Source: a bacterium (GTDB lineage Bacteria > Patescibacteriota > Minisyncoccia > Minisyncoccales > JANBVM01). Taken from it: 11,861 nucleotides of DNA. Positions 5,397 to 11,849 of this stretch are shown piece by piece (the first letter of the stretch is position 1; every line of letters begins with the position of its first letter). The stretch spans positions 1 through 11,861 of the forward strand of contig JAUVBU010000015.1 in NCBI GenBank assembly GCA_030591065.1, written 5' to 3'. Both the position numbers and the translations under genes were made by a program. Below the pieces are notes generated by a model, which was not told the DNA's origin, did not search any database, and saw nothing but the letters and a program-made list of their open reading frames with translations.

Positions 5397-7451
5397 TTAC
5401 CTTCTTGTCTCCCAAGAGGTTTCTTCTTCTAATGTTTTAATAATTTTATTCTGAACTTTATCTATTTCTTCTGAAGATAGAGTTCTATCTTCGGCCTGAT
5501 AAATAATATGAAAAGCTAAGTTTTTCTTTTCCGCTGTAATTTCTTTTCCTTCATAGATATCAAACAAATCAATATCTTTAATTAATTTTCCCCCTGCCCT
5601 GTTTATTATATTTAAAACTTCTATTACCTTAACTTCTAACGGAACCAAAACAGCTATATCTCTTACGGCTGAAGGAAAAGAAGAGATTAAAGAATATTCT
5701 TGTTCTTCTGTAGCCAGGTTTTTCAGTTTTTCAAAATCAATATCTATTAGCCCAACCTCTCCTTTTATTTTTAAAGTCTTTAAAATTTCTTTAGAGACTT
5801 CTCCTAAAAATCCGATTTCTTTATTTCCTATTTTTATTTCTGCACATCTTTCCTGTCGCCAAACTGAACTTCTACTCTCTTCTGGTGTAGACATATAGTC
5901 GTCATACCAGTAATTACTAATTCCCATTTTTTCTAACAAAACATCTACTACACCTTTTAATTCATAGAAGGTGTTTTTACCAGTCTTTTGAGCTATCAAA
6001 GCTGTTAAGGCTCTTTTTTCTATTATTGAGGAATTTTTATTTTTTTTATAAAAAATCTTTCCTAACTCAAAAATTTTAATTTTATCAAAATATTTAAAGT
6101 TTTCTATCACACTCTCTATAAGATTTGGAATTAAACTGGGAGTTAAATATTTTTGATTTTCACTTAAAGGATTCTCTATCTCTAAAACTTCTGAAGATTT
6201 ATAACCAAACACTTCTCTTTTTTCTTCATTAATAAAAGAATAACTATAAAGCTCACTAAATCCATTTTCTTTTAAAATGTCTTTGGAGAAGTTTTCCCAA
6301 AAAATACTCCAATTTCTTTCTGCTGGAATAAGACAAACCTTGGGAGCTACGGCTGGTATTTTTTCATAACCATAAATTCTACCAATCTCTTCAATAAGGT
6401 TTTCTGGTATAGAAACATCTAACCTAAAAGTTGGAACTTGAACTTGAATTTTCTTACCATTATCTTTTAGAATTTTAAATTCCAGTCTTTCTAAAATTTT
6501 AAAAATATCTTTTTTAGGAATCTCTATTCCTAGTAAACTTTCTACTCGAGACAATTCAAGCCAAATCTTTTTAACAGCAGGTTTTTTAGGATAAAAATCA
6601 ATTAAACCTTTTGCTACTTTTCCAGAAGTTAAAGATTGAATCATTTCTGCTGCCCGATTAATTGCAACTTCTGTTAAATTAGAATCTATACTGTTCTCAA
6701 AACGCCAAGAAGCGTCTGTTTTTAAGCAAAGATCTTTTGATCCTTGACGAATAGTTTTTAAATTAAAATTAGCTGCTTCCAAGACAATTCTTTTGGTAGC
6801 TTTTACTATTTCTGCTCTTTTACCTCCTTTAATTCCAGCAATAGCTAATGGTTTTTTTGAGTCAGCAATAACTAAGATTTTTTCATTTAATTTATATTTT
6901 ACATTATCTAGTGTAGTAATTTTTTCTCCTTTTTTAGCTTTTCTAACAATTATTTTTTGGTCTGAAATTTTATCCAAATCAAAAACATGTAAGGGTTGTC
7001 CCGTTTCAAGCATCACATAATTGGCAGCATCTACAATATTATTAATAGGTTTTAAGCCACAAGTTTTTAATCTTTCTTTTATTAACTTAGAGGATTCACC
7101 AACTTTTATATCCGTAATTACTCTTGCTGTGTAGCGAGAACAATCTTTTTTGCTTTTAAATTTAACTTCAATTAAGTCTTCCGTTTTTATTTTTTTACTT
7201 TCTTTCGGTTTAAAATTGGGTTTTTTAAATTTTAAGCCAAAAACAGCTGAAAGTTCTCTAGCTAAACCAATATGAGAAAGACAATCGGGGGCTCTGTTAG
7301 GCATAATATCAACGTCTAAAGCCCAGTCCCCTCCTTGTTTTTTAATATCTTCCACTTCAAAGCTATACATCATAAAATATTCAGCAAGCTTTTTTGGTTT
7401 TAATAATTTTTCTTTTAAATAACCTTGTAACCAATTGTAAGAAAAAATCAT
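5397..7451 (-). CDS. pheT: Phenylalanyl-tRNA synthetase beta chain lacking the EMAP-like tRNA-binding domain
   Basis: 684 residues, against about 790-800 in E. coli. It pairs with PheS as an alpha2-beta2 enzyme charging tRNA-Phe and edits mischarged Tyr-tRNA. Seen: N-terminal SYNWLQGYL with FEVEDI (31-36), followed at once by DVDIMPNRAPDCLSHIGLAR (46-65). In the long form the OB-fold EMAP-like domain sits between these two motifs, so about 110 residues are missing by design and no frameshift is needed. The B3/B4 editing module follows (NNIVDAANYVMLETGQPLH 137-155, PLAIAGIKGG 201-210, TDASWRFE 245-252), then B5 (ENLIEEIGRIYGYEKIP around 355-372), the catalytic-like domain, and a C-terminal FDX-ACB anticodon domain (from about 590, FPSAVRDIAVLV). 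10 bases after pheS, 6 before gyrB. Confidence 0.95.
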   Translation of the reverse strand: MIFSYNWLQGYLKEKLLKPKKLAEYFMMYSFEVEDIKKQGGDWALDVDIMPNRAPDCLSHIGLARELSAVFGLKFKKPNFKPKESKKIKTEDLIEVKFKSKKDCSRYTARVITDIKVGESSKLIKERLKTCGLKPINNIVDAANYVMLETGQPLHVFDLDKISDQKIIVRKAKKGEKITTLDNVKYKLNEKILVIADSKKPLAIAGIKGGKRAEIVKATKRIVLEAANFNLKTIRQGSKDLCLKTDASWRFENSIDSNLTEVAINRAAEMIQSLTSGKVAKGLIDFYPKKPAVKKIWLELSRVESLLGIEIPKKDIFKILERLEFKILKDNGKKIQVQVPTFRLDVSIPENLIEEIGRIYGYEKIPAVAPKVCLIPAERNWSIFWENFSKDILKENGFSELYSYSFINEEKREVFGYKSSEVLEIENPLSENQKYLTPSLIPNLIESVIENFKYFDKIKIFELGKIFYKKNKNSSIIEKRALTALIAQKTGKNTFYELKGVVDVLLEKMGISNYWYDDYMSTPEESRSSVWRQERCAEIKIGNKEIGFLGEVSKEILKTLKIKGEVGLIDIDFEKLKNLATEEQEYSLISSFPSAVRDIAVLVPLEVKVIEVLNIINRAGGKLIKDIDLFDIYEGKEITAEKKNLAFHIIYQAEDRTLSSEEIDKVQNKIIKTLEEETSWETRR

Positions 7452-7461
7452 AATAATTAGT

Positions 7462-8508
7462 TTAAAATTGTTTTAAAAATCTTAAGTTTCCAGCGTTGAA
7501 CATTCTAATTTCTTTAATTTTGTATCTCATCATAGCTAATCTATCCCATCCAAATCCAAAAGCCCAACCTTGCCATTTTTTAGGATCTAATTTACAGGCT
7601 TTAAGAACATTGGGATGAATCATCCCCGATCCTCCCATTTCAAGCCATCCAGTCTTTTTACAAACCTTACAACCCTTTCCTCCGCAAGCCAAACAACTCA
7701 TAGAGATTTCGAAAGATGGCTCCGTAAAAGGAAAAAAGTCTGGTCTTAGTCTAACCTCAACCTTTTTATTAAAAAATAATCTAAAAAAATTAGAAATAAC
7801 AGCTTTAAGGTGTGGGATAGAAACATTTTTATCAACCATCAATCCTTCAACTTGATAAAACTGAAAATTATGGGATGCGTCAGTAGCTTCGCGTCGAAAT
7901 GTTTTACCAGGAACAATCAACCTTAACGGAGGGTTGTGTTTTTCCATATAATGAATTTGCATCGGAGAAGTGTGTGTTCGTAATAAAAATTGTTCCCCGT
8001 TTTTATCTTTTTCTTTTAACCAAAGAGTGTTCCAAGCATCCCTAGCAGGATGATCTGTTGGAATATTTAATGCATCAAAGTTATACCAAGCCGTCTCTAT
8101 TTCAGAACCTTGAGCTATCTCAAAGCCCATTTTCTGAAAAATTTCCTCTATTCTTCGCTTGGTCATTGTAAGAGGGTGAAGATGTCCAGATTCTATTTTT
8201 TTTCCTGGAATTGTAATATCAAACCAATCCTTTTTACCAGAGACCTTGTTGTCTTCTTTTTTAATTCTTTCAATCTTATTCTTAATTTCTTTTTTAAAGC
8301 TGTTTTTAAAGGTATTAATCTCCTTACCTATTTTTTGCTTCTCTTTTCCAGATAAATCTTTGAATAAACGCAAAGCCTGAGAAACTTCACTTTTTTTCCC
8401 TAGATATTTTTTAAAAATAAAATCTAAATCTTTAAGATTCTTACTTCTTTCTATTTCTTTTTTAGCCTCTCTTGTGATACTTTTTAGATTTAGTTTAGCC
8501 ATAGCCAT
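7462..8508 (-). CDS. pheS: Phenylalanyl-tRNA synthetase alpha chain
   Basis: 348 residues (E. coli 327). Catalytic subunit of PheRS, making Phe-AMP and Phe-tRNA. Seen: N-terminal coiled-coil arm (about 10-90) that contacts tRNA, class II motif 1 HPLTMTKRRIEEIF (111-124), HPARD (153-157), motif 2 around GKTFRREATDASH (201-213), FPFTEPSFE (259-267) of the Phe pocket, and motif 3 GFGWDRLAMMRY (318-329). A Cys4 knuckle, CLACGGKGCKVC (272-283), probably binds zinc; this is seen in a subset of bacterial PheS. A second ATG lies two codons in (8502); GGGA upstream is better spaced for that one, so the true start may be 8502. First gene of pheS-pheT-gyrB. Confidence 0.96.
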   Translation of the reverse strand: MAMAKLNLKSITREAKKEIERSKNLKDLDFIFKKYLGKKSEVSQALRLFKDLSGKEKQKIGKEINTFKNSFKKEIKNKIERIKKEDNKVSGKKDWFDITIPGKKIESGHLHPLTMTKRRIEEIFQKMGFEIAQGSEIETAWYNFDALNIPTDHPARDAWNTLWLKEKDKNGEQFLLRTHTSPMQIHYMEKHNPPLRLIVPGKTFRREATDASHNFQFYQVEGLMVDKNVSIPHLKAVISNFFRLFFNKKVEVRLRPDFFPFTEPSFEISMSCLACGGKGCKVCKKTGWLEMGGSGMIHPNVLKACKLDPKKWQGWAFGFGWDRLAMMRYKIKEIRMFNAGNLRFLKQF

Positions 8509-8595
8509 TTTCCCGAAAACTTATGTTTTTATTTTAAATAATAAATGATTACTGTCTTACATTTTAGCTTATTTTTAGCCTAAAATCAAACTAAA

Positions 8596-8601
8596 ATTAT
8601 A
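8596..8601 (-). promoter_or_regulatory. Candidate -10 box of the pheS-pheT-gyrB operon
   Basis: TATAAT at 8601-8596 on the minus strand, preceded by TGTG but without a convincing -35 (TTCAAT at 16 bases is a poor match). It lies just after the terminator of the upstream gene, giving a leader of about 80 bases. No T-box, Phe-rich leader peptide or tRNA-like fold is visible in that leader. Confidence 0.4.
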
Positions 8602-8625
8602 CACAAAAACTCTTAAAATTGAATT

Positions 8626-8645
8626 TAAAAATAGCCTTTCGGCTA
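8626..8645 (-). terminator. Terminator after the hypothetical gene
   Basis: TAGCC-GAAA-GGCTA on the minus strand (8645-8632) followed by TTTTT. A 5-bp stem with a stable GNRA tetraloop, 43 bases after the stop codon at 8689. The stem is short, so termination may be partial. Its AGCC/GGCT core resembles the secE leader hairpin. Confidence 0.65.
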
Positions 8646-8688
8646 ATTAAAAAATCCAAAATTAAAAACTTTAGATTCTACCTCTTTT

Positions 8689-9288
8689 TTACCATCTTAG
8701 TAAAAACTCATGGACCTCGTCTCCGTTAAAAATACACTTTGTTTCTTTTATGTTAATTTCGTTTTTAGTTATAATTTTTAAAATATTGGCAAAATAACCT
8801 TCCAAAACAGCGCAATGAAAAGGATGAGTTTTAAAATCCTTAAGAGTAACAGTTATCTGTTTTGCCTTTTTATCTATACTAGAAATACTTATATCCCCAC
8901 ACGTATAGTATTTATTCCACATAACTTGAACGTGTTTTTCTACCGACTCTAACGAAACAAAGTATTTCATAAAAAGCCTAACAGCTAACGAAACCTTTGA
9001 GCTAAATACTCCTATCTTTTTAAATTCTTCTTTATCAAAATTAAAAACTTTATGTATAGCTAAAAGAACAACGGTTTCTAGTCCAAAAGGATAAAACTTC
9101 ATTGGAACTAGATCTTTGTGCTCTATATCACATCCAAGTTCTCCTAATTCTTTTTCCAACATTTCCAGTCCTCTTTTTCCTTTTTTAGTAAAAATATAGT
9201 CAAAATTACCTTTAGTTGAAAAACCTCTAACTCCTTCTTTAGACGACATGAGTTCTTTAACTAATTCTTTATTAATAAGGTTTTCCAT
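8689..9288 (-). CDS. Hypothetical protein, possibly a small-ligand-binding (V4R/HNOB-like) domain
   Basis: 199 residues, not recognised as a named gene. Soluble by sequence, with no signal peptide or membrane span. The N-terminal half is helical (about 35-55 and 67-125), with FYPFGLETVVLLAIH (65-79) and WNKYYTCGDISI (124-135). The C-terminal half has beta strands, then HPFHCAVLEGYFANIL (155-170), KCIFNGD (184-190) and a final HEFLLRW. A Cys/His-Gly-Tyr pattern followed by C-x-x-x-G-D and an aromatic Glu-Phe/Trp end recalls the 4-vinyl-reductase (V4R) and heme-NO-binding related folds that sense small molecules, but this is pattern memory, not a search result. It has its own promoter and terminator and seems to be a single-gene unit between rlmN and pheS. 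The start at 9288 fits the promoter 33 bases upstream. Confidence 0.7.
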   Translation of the reverse strand: MENLINKELVKELMSSKEGVRGFSTKGNFDYIFTKKGKRGLEMLEKELGELGCDIEHKDLVPMKFYPFGLETVVLLAIHKVFNFDKEEFKKIGVFSSKVSLAVRLFMKYFVSLESVEKHVQVMWNKYYTCGDISISSIDKKAKQITVTLKDFKTHPFHCAVLEGYFANILKIITKNEINIKETKCIFNGDEVHEFLLRW

Positions 9289-9320
9289 TTTTAAAAATTA
9301 AAACAATAAGATTATTTAAA

Positions 9321-9329
9321 ATTATACCA
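9321..9329 (-). promoter_or_regulatory. Extended -10 promoter of the hypothetical gene
   Basis: The minus strand reads TGG TATAAT at 9329-9321: a perfect -10 hexamer with the TGn extension, which can work without a -35. No -35 is seen. Predicted +1 is near 9314, giving a leader of about 26 bases to the ATG at 9288. It sits in the 71-base gap after rlmN, where no terminator is visible, so some read-through from rlmN is possible. Confidence 0.65.
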
Positions 9330-9359
9330 AAAAATAATTTATACCTACTAATAAAAGAC

Positions 9360-10361
9360 TTATTTAGATTCACCAGCTAATTGCCCACAAGCCCCTTGAA
9401 TGTCTTTGCCAAAACGATATCTCTGAGTAACTGTTATTCCCGACTTTTCTAAGATATCTTTAAATTCTTTTATTCTTACCCCCAGAGACGGCTTTAAGTC
9501 TCCGGTTGGATTGTAAGAAATAATATTTATAAAACAAAGTTTTCTTTTTTTCATTAGCCGCACCAACTCTTCTGCACATTCGTTTGAGTCGTTTAGATCT
9601 CTTATCATTAAATATTCGAACATTACTCTACGCCGACTCTTTTTTACATAACTATCAACCTCTTCTAGGATTTTTTGAAGAGAATATTCTTTGTTAGCTG
9701 GTATAATTCTCGAACGTAACTCATCATCCGCAGAATGAAGGGAGACTGCTAAGTTTATTTCTAGGTTTTCATCAGCTAATTTTGTAATACCACCCTTAAC
9801 TCCCACGGTAGAAATCGAGATTCTTCTTGCTCCTAAATTAAAACTTTCTTTGTCGTTTAAAATTCTAATAGACTCCAAAACATTATCATAGTTTAAAAAC
9901 GGCTCCCCCATTCCCATAAAAACAATATTTGTAACTTTTTGGTTTTCTTTTTTTAAATATCGAGCAAAAAATAAAACCTGTTCTATAATCTCAAGAGGTT
10001 CAAGGTTTCTCTGAAAGCCCATCTTCCCTGTAGCACAAAAAATACAACCCAAAGGGCAACCAATTTGAGAGGAAACACAAATAGTGTTTCTATTATTTTT
10101 ATGGCGCATTAAAACCGTTTCAACTTTTAAATTGTCTTTCAAGCTAATAAGCGCTTTAATTGTTTCCTTGTCCTGAGAGCTAAAAACCTCTGCTTGAATA
10201 TTTAGAGAATGTTTTTCTTTTAAGTTTTCCCTAAGAGACAAAGAAAGAGTTGTCGCTTCTGACCAGTTTTCTATTAAATCTTGAAAGATGGCTTTTTTAA
10301 CTTGTTTGAGACGAAAACTGGGTTCTTTCTCAAGTGTTTTTTCCAAATAATCTAAGTTCAT
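9360..10361 (-). CDS. rlmN: Dual-specificity 23S rRNA A2503 / tRNA A37 C2-methyltransferase
   Basis: 333 residues. Radical SAM enzyme that methylates C2 of A2503 in 23S rRNA and, in studied bacteria, of A37 in some tRNAs. Seen: an N-terminal helical tRNA-binding-like domain (1-60), MRHKNNRNTICVSSQIGC leading into the cluster motif C-x3-C-x2-C (Cys102, Cys106, Cys109), GMGEP (150-154) contacting SAM, RISISTVG (180-187), and the methyl-carrying Cys325 in GACGQLAGE. The second catalytic Cys, expected in E. coli near Cys118, falls inside the same SAM-binding cluster region. The RlmN C-terminal ending GACGQLA and the lack of Cfr features favour RlmN. Monocistronic, divergent from the plus-strand pair across a 204-base gap. 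No Shine-Dalgarno (TTTTTTAAAAAAC before the ATG). Confidence 0.96.
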   Translation of the reverse strand: MNLDYLEKTLEKEPSFRLKQVKKAIFQDLIENWSEATTLSLSLRENLKEKHSLNIQAEVFSSQDKETIKALISLKDNLKVETVLMRHKNNRNTICVSSQIGCPLGCIFCATGKMGFQRNLEPLEIIEQVLFFARYLKKENQKVTNIVFMGMGEPFLNYDNVLESIRILNDKESFNLGARRISISTVGVKGGITKLADENLEINLAVSLHSADDELRSRIIPANKEYSLQKILEEVDSYVKKSRRRVMFEYLMIRDLNDSNECAEELVRLMKKRKLCFINIISYNPTGDLKPSLGVRIKEFKDILEKSGITVTQRYRFGKDIQGACGQLAGESK

Positions 10362-10394
10362 GTTTTTTAAAAAATAATTTTCTCTTAATTTAAT

Positions 10395-10403
10395 ATCTTA
10401 GCA
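10395..10403 (-). promoter_or_regulatory. Weak candidate extended -10 of rlmN
   Basis: TGC TAAGAT at 10403-10395 on the minus strand, 33 bases before the rlmN ATG. The hexamer matches TATAAT at four of six positions and no -35 is seen. Its spacing to the start mirrors that of the hypothetical gene's promoter (33 bases), which is the main reason for listing it. Confidence 0.3.
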
Positions 10404-10524
10404 AAAAATCTTCATAAAAGCTTTAAATAAAGGTATTTTAAAAAACTAAGGTTTAATTTTAAAAAAATAATTTTATTGTTTATTTTTTCTTTGAGTCACC
10501 ATTGTTATTCTTTTTTAGAATACG

Positions 10525-10533
10525 TGTTAAAAT
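10525..10533 (+). promoter_or_regulatory. Extended -10 promoter of the plus-strand pair
   Basis: TGT TAAAAT at 10525-10533 gives a TGn extension and a 5/6 -10 hexamer, 32 bases before the ATG at 10566. TTGTTA at 10502-10507 is a possible -35, but the 20-base spacer is long. An alternative is TAGAAT at 10516-10521 with TTGAGT at 10491-10496 (19-base spacer). Confidence 0.5.
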
Positions 10534-10565
10534 AAATGAAGACCTATTAAAAATAAACTAAAAAA

Positions 10566-10997
10566 ATGAAACAAGTTTTAGTACATCATAACTCTATAAA
10601 GTTTGCCAGAGCTGCTTATGGCACTATGGCTCTAATAGCCTTTTTAACTAATAACATCTGGGTAGTTTTAGCTACTGCTATTTTAATGGGTATTAGTGTA
10701 ATTTCAGCAGATAAATATAATCTTTTTTTACAACTTCATAAAAGAATTTTAATTCCCCTTTTAAAAGATAAATCTGAACCAATACTGTGGGATATTTGGG
10801 AGTTACGTTTTGCCTGTAGTTTAGGTACATCTTTTCTACTTTTTTCTTTTTTTCTAATTTATTTTGAAAAAGCTGTAAATGTAGCCTGGATTTTAATTTT
10901 AACTTTATCTCTCTTTATGTTGTTAGCTGGAGTTTCCGGTCTTTGCGTAGTGACCATAGCTTATGTCGCAATTAAAAATCTTCTTCGTAAAAAATAA
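10566..10997 (+). CDS. DUF4395-like integral membrane protein
   Basis: 143 residues with four or five hydrophobic helices (about 15-28, 31-47, 84-100, 105-121, 121-137) and a basic C-terminus KNLLRKK. The layout matches DUF4395 as I know it: an N-terminal H-H-N-S-I-K-F-A-R segment (usually D-x-N-x-V-R-F-x-Q), a membrane hairpin, a cytoplasmic or periplasmic loop ending in L-R-F-A, then a second hairpin with a Gly-Leu-Cys near the end. The usual G-x-C-x-x-C of that last segment has only its first Cys here (Cys127). Function unknown; inner membrane. First gene of a two-gene plus-strand unit, 16 bases before the next gene. No Shine-Dalgarno (the leader is CTAAAAAA). The family call is from memory and moderate. 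Confidence 0.75.
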   Translation: MKQVLVHHNSIKFARAAYGTMALIAFLTNNIWVVLATAILMGISVISADKYNLFLQLHKRILIPLLKDKSEPILWDIWELRFACSLGTSFLLFSFFLIYFEKAVNVAWILILTLSLFMLLAGVSGLCVVTIAYVAIKNLLRKK

Positions 10998-11013
10998 AAT
11001 GCGAGACACTTAA

Positions 11014-11535
11014 ATGGAAAAAACTAACGAACTAGGCCAGTTAAATTATATTAATCCAAACTGCTGGGTAGCTAAGACTATGAAAGCACCGCCACAAGAA
11101 CGATGCAGGTATTGCACGGTTGATAATTATAAAAACTGTCCAAATTTAAAATATTTAATAACTACAATTGTTTTAATCTTTATTTCTCTAGGAGGAGTCT
11201 TTTTAATAGAAAGAAAGTTTTCTAGTAGTCTTTTAAGGGTTGTTTTGTTCTCAGATTTTATTCTTGCTATTGCTTATGGTTTTCTTTTCAATAAAGTAAC
11301 CACAGAAAATATTGAAAAGGACTATAAGGTAAAACAAGAATTAAAAATAGAAGTTGAAGAAAAAACTAAAAAGTTAAGACTTTTAACTGAAAACCTCGAC
11401 AAAAAAATTCACGAAAAAACCGAAGAACTTCAAAAAAAAGTTGTGGAGCTTGAAAAATTCAAAAGTTTAATGATAAATAGAGAATTAGAAATGATAAAAT
11501 TAAAAAAAGAAATTCGAAGAATAAAAGAACAATAA
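11014..11535 (+). CDS. Cys-rich, two-helix membrane protein with long coiled coil (sensor-kinase-like stub)
   Basis: 173 residues, not a named gene. N-terminal 45 residues hold Cys17, Cys31, Cys34 and Cys42 (N-C-W, then R-C-x-x-C, then N-C-P-N-L-K-Y), spaced as a possible small zinc or cluster site. Two membrane helices follow (about 47-64 and 73-92), so both ends should be on the same side, probably cytoplasmic. Residues 96-172 are charged heptads, including EKTEELQKKVVELEKF and NREL-x-M-I-x-L-K-K-E-I. That wording is what links membrane sensors to PAS or kinase domains, but the protein stops at KEQ with no HisKA, HATPase, GGDEF or other output. The stop is a clean TAA and no downstream frame restores a kinase, so it appears complete. 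It follows the DUF4395-like gene by 16 bases and is probably co-transcribed. Confidence 0.75.
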   Translation: MEKTNELGQLNYINPNCWVAKTMKAPPQERCRYCTVDNYKNCPNLKYLITTIVLIFISLGGVFLIERKFSSSLLRVVLFSDFILAIAYGFLFNKVTTENIEKDYKVKQELKIEVEEKTKKLRLLTENLDKKIHEKTEELQKKVVELEKFKSLMINRELEMIKLKKEIRRIKEQ

Positions 11536-11607
11536 AGAAAACTGTTTATTTTACTGCTATCAACCAATATTATAAAAAATTTAAACTTAGCCTCTAGATA
11601 ATAACTT

Positions 11608-11629
11608 AAAAACCGAGCTGTAGGCTCGG
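11608..11629 (-). terminator. Terminator of the tRNA transcript, shared by convergent genes
   Basis: CCGAGC (11613-11618) pairs with GCTCGG (11624-11629) over a 5-base loop. On the minus strand the stem is followed by TTTTT (complement of 11612-11608), a good terminator 28 bases after the tRNA-Asp 3' end. On the plus strand it is followed only by ATTTAAAT, so it would be weak for the coiled-coil gene ending at 11535. Confidence 0.8.
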
Positions 11630-11656
11630 ATTTAAATACTTTAGTATAAGCAATAG

Positions 11657-11730
11657 CGGGGACGACGAGACTCGAACTCGCAACCTCATGATTGACAATC
11701 ATGGGCTCTAACCAATTGAGCTACGCCCCC
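11657..11730 (-). tRNA. tRNA-Asp (GTC)
   Basis: 74 bases from G at 11730 to discriminator G at 11657. Acceptor GGGGGCG pairs with CGTCCCC (one G-U). D stem GCTC/GAGC, anticodon stem CATGA/TCATG with loop TTGTCAA (anticodon GTC), and T arm GCGAG-TTCGAGT-CTCGT. G73 is the expected Asp identity base. CCA is not encoded (CTA follows), so it must be added after transcription. It is the second gene of a tRNA pair on the minus strand and ends at the terminator near 11608. Confidence 0.97.
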
Positions 11731-11734
11731 TAAT

Positions 11735-11765
11735 AACCTTATCCAATCACTAAGGTTTTTGTTTT
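11735..11765 (+). repeat. Inverted repeat between the two tRNA genes, terminator-like on the plus strand
   Basis: AACCTTA (11735-11741) and TAAGGTT (11751-11757) form a perfect 7-bp stem with a 9-base loop. On the plus strand TTTGTTTT follows, which has terminator shape, but no plus-strand gene ends here in the window. In the tRNA transcript (minus strand) the same repeat would form a hairpin in the spacer, possibly guiding RNase processing. Confidence 0.5.
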
Positions 11766-11777
11766 AATAAAGTCTTG

Positions 11778-11849
11778 TGCCGGTGGGGGGAGTCGAACCC
11801 ACGACAAATGGCTTATGATACCACTGCTCTGCCACTGAGCTACACCGGC
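11778..11849 (-). tRNA. tRNA with CAT anticodon, probably elongator Met (Ile2 not excluded)
   Basis: 72 bases from G at 11849 to discriminator A at 11778. Acceptor GCCGGTG/CACCGGC is perfect. D arm GCTC-AGTGGCAGA-GC, anticodon stem GTGGT/GCCAT with loop ATCATAA (anticodon CAT), and T arm GTGGG-TTCGACT-CCCCC. The paired G1-C72 argues against an initiator, as does the absence of three G-C pairs at the base of the anticodon stem. Weak points: two G-U pairs at the ends of the anticodon stem and a T-C mismatch at 50-64 in the T stem. CCA is not encoded (CAA follows). A CAT anticodon could also be tRNA-Ile2, read after lysidine modification. Confidence 0.9.

Noticed and set aside
6793..8355. Plus-strand open frames opposite pheT and pheS
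   Set aside because: Antisense shadows of well-conserved synthetase subunits, hydrophobic only because of A/T-rich codons.
8550..8580. Start-stop ATGTAA and paired GCTAAAA repeats in the pheS leader
   Set aside because: Both are easily produced by chance in A/T-rich spacer and have no supporting ribosome binding site or structure.
8509..8688. T-box or Phe-attenuator upstream of pheS
   Set aside because: The leader after the candidate -10 is only about 80 bases, with no T-box sequence, no Phe-rich leader peptide and no terminator just before pheS.
11430..11702. Minus-strand open frame of 90 codons
   Set aside because: Its beginning is part of tRNA-Asp and its end is antisense to the coiled-coil gene.
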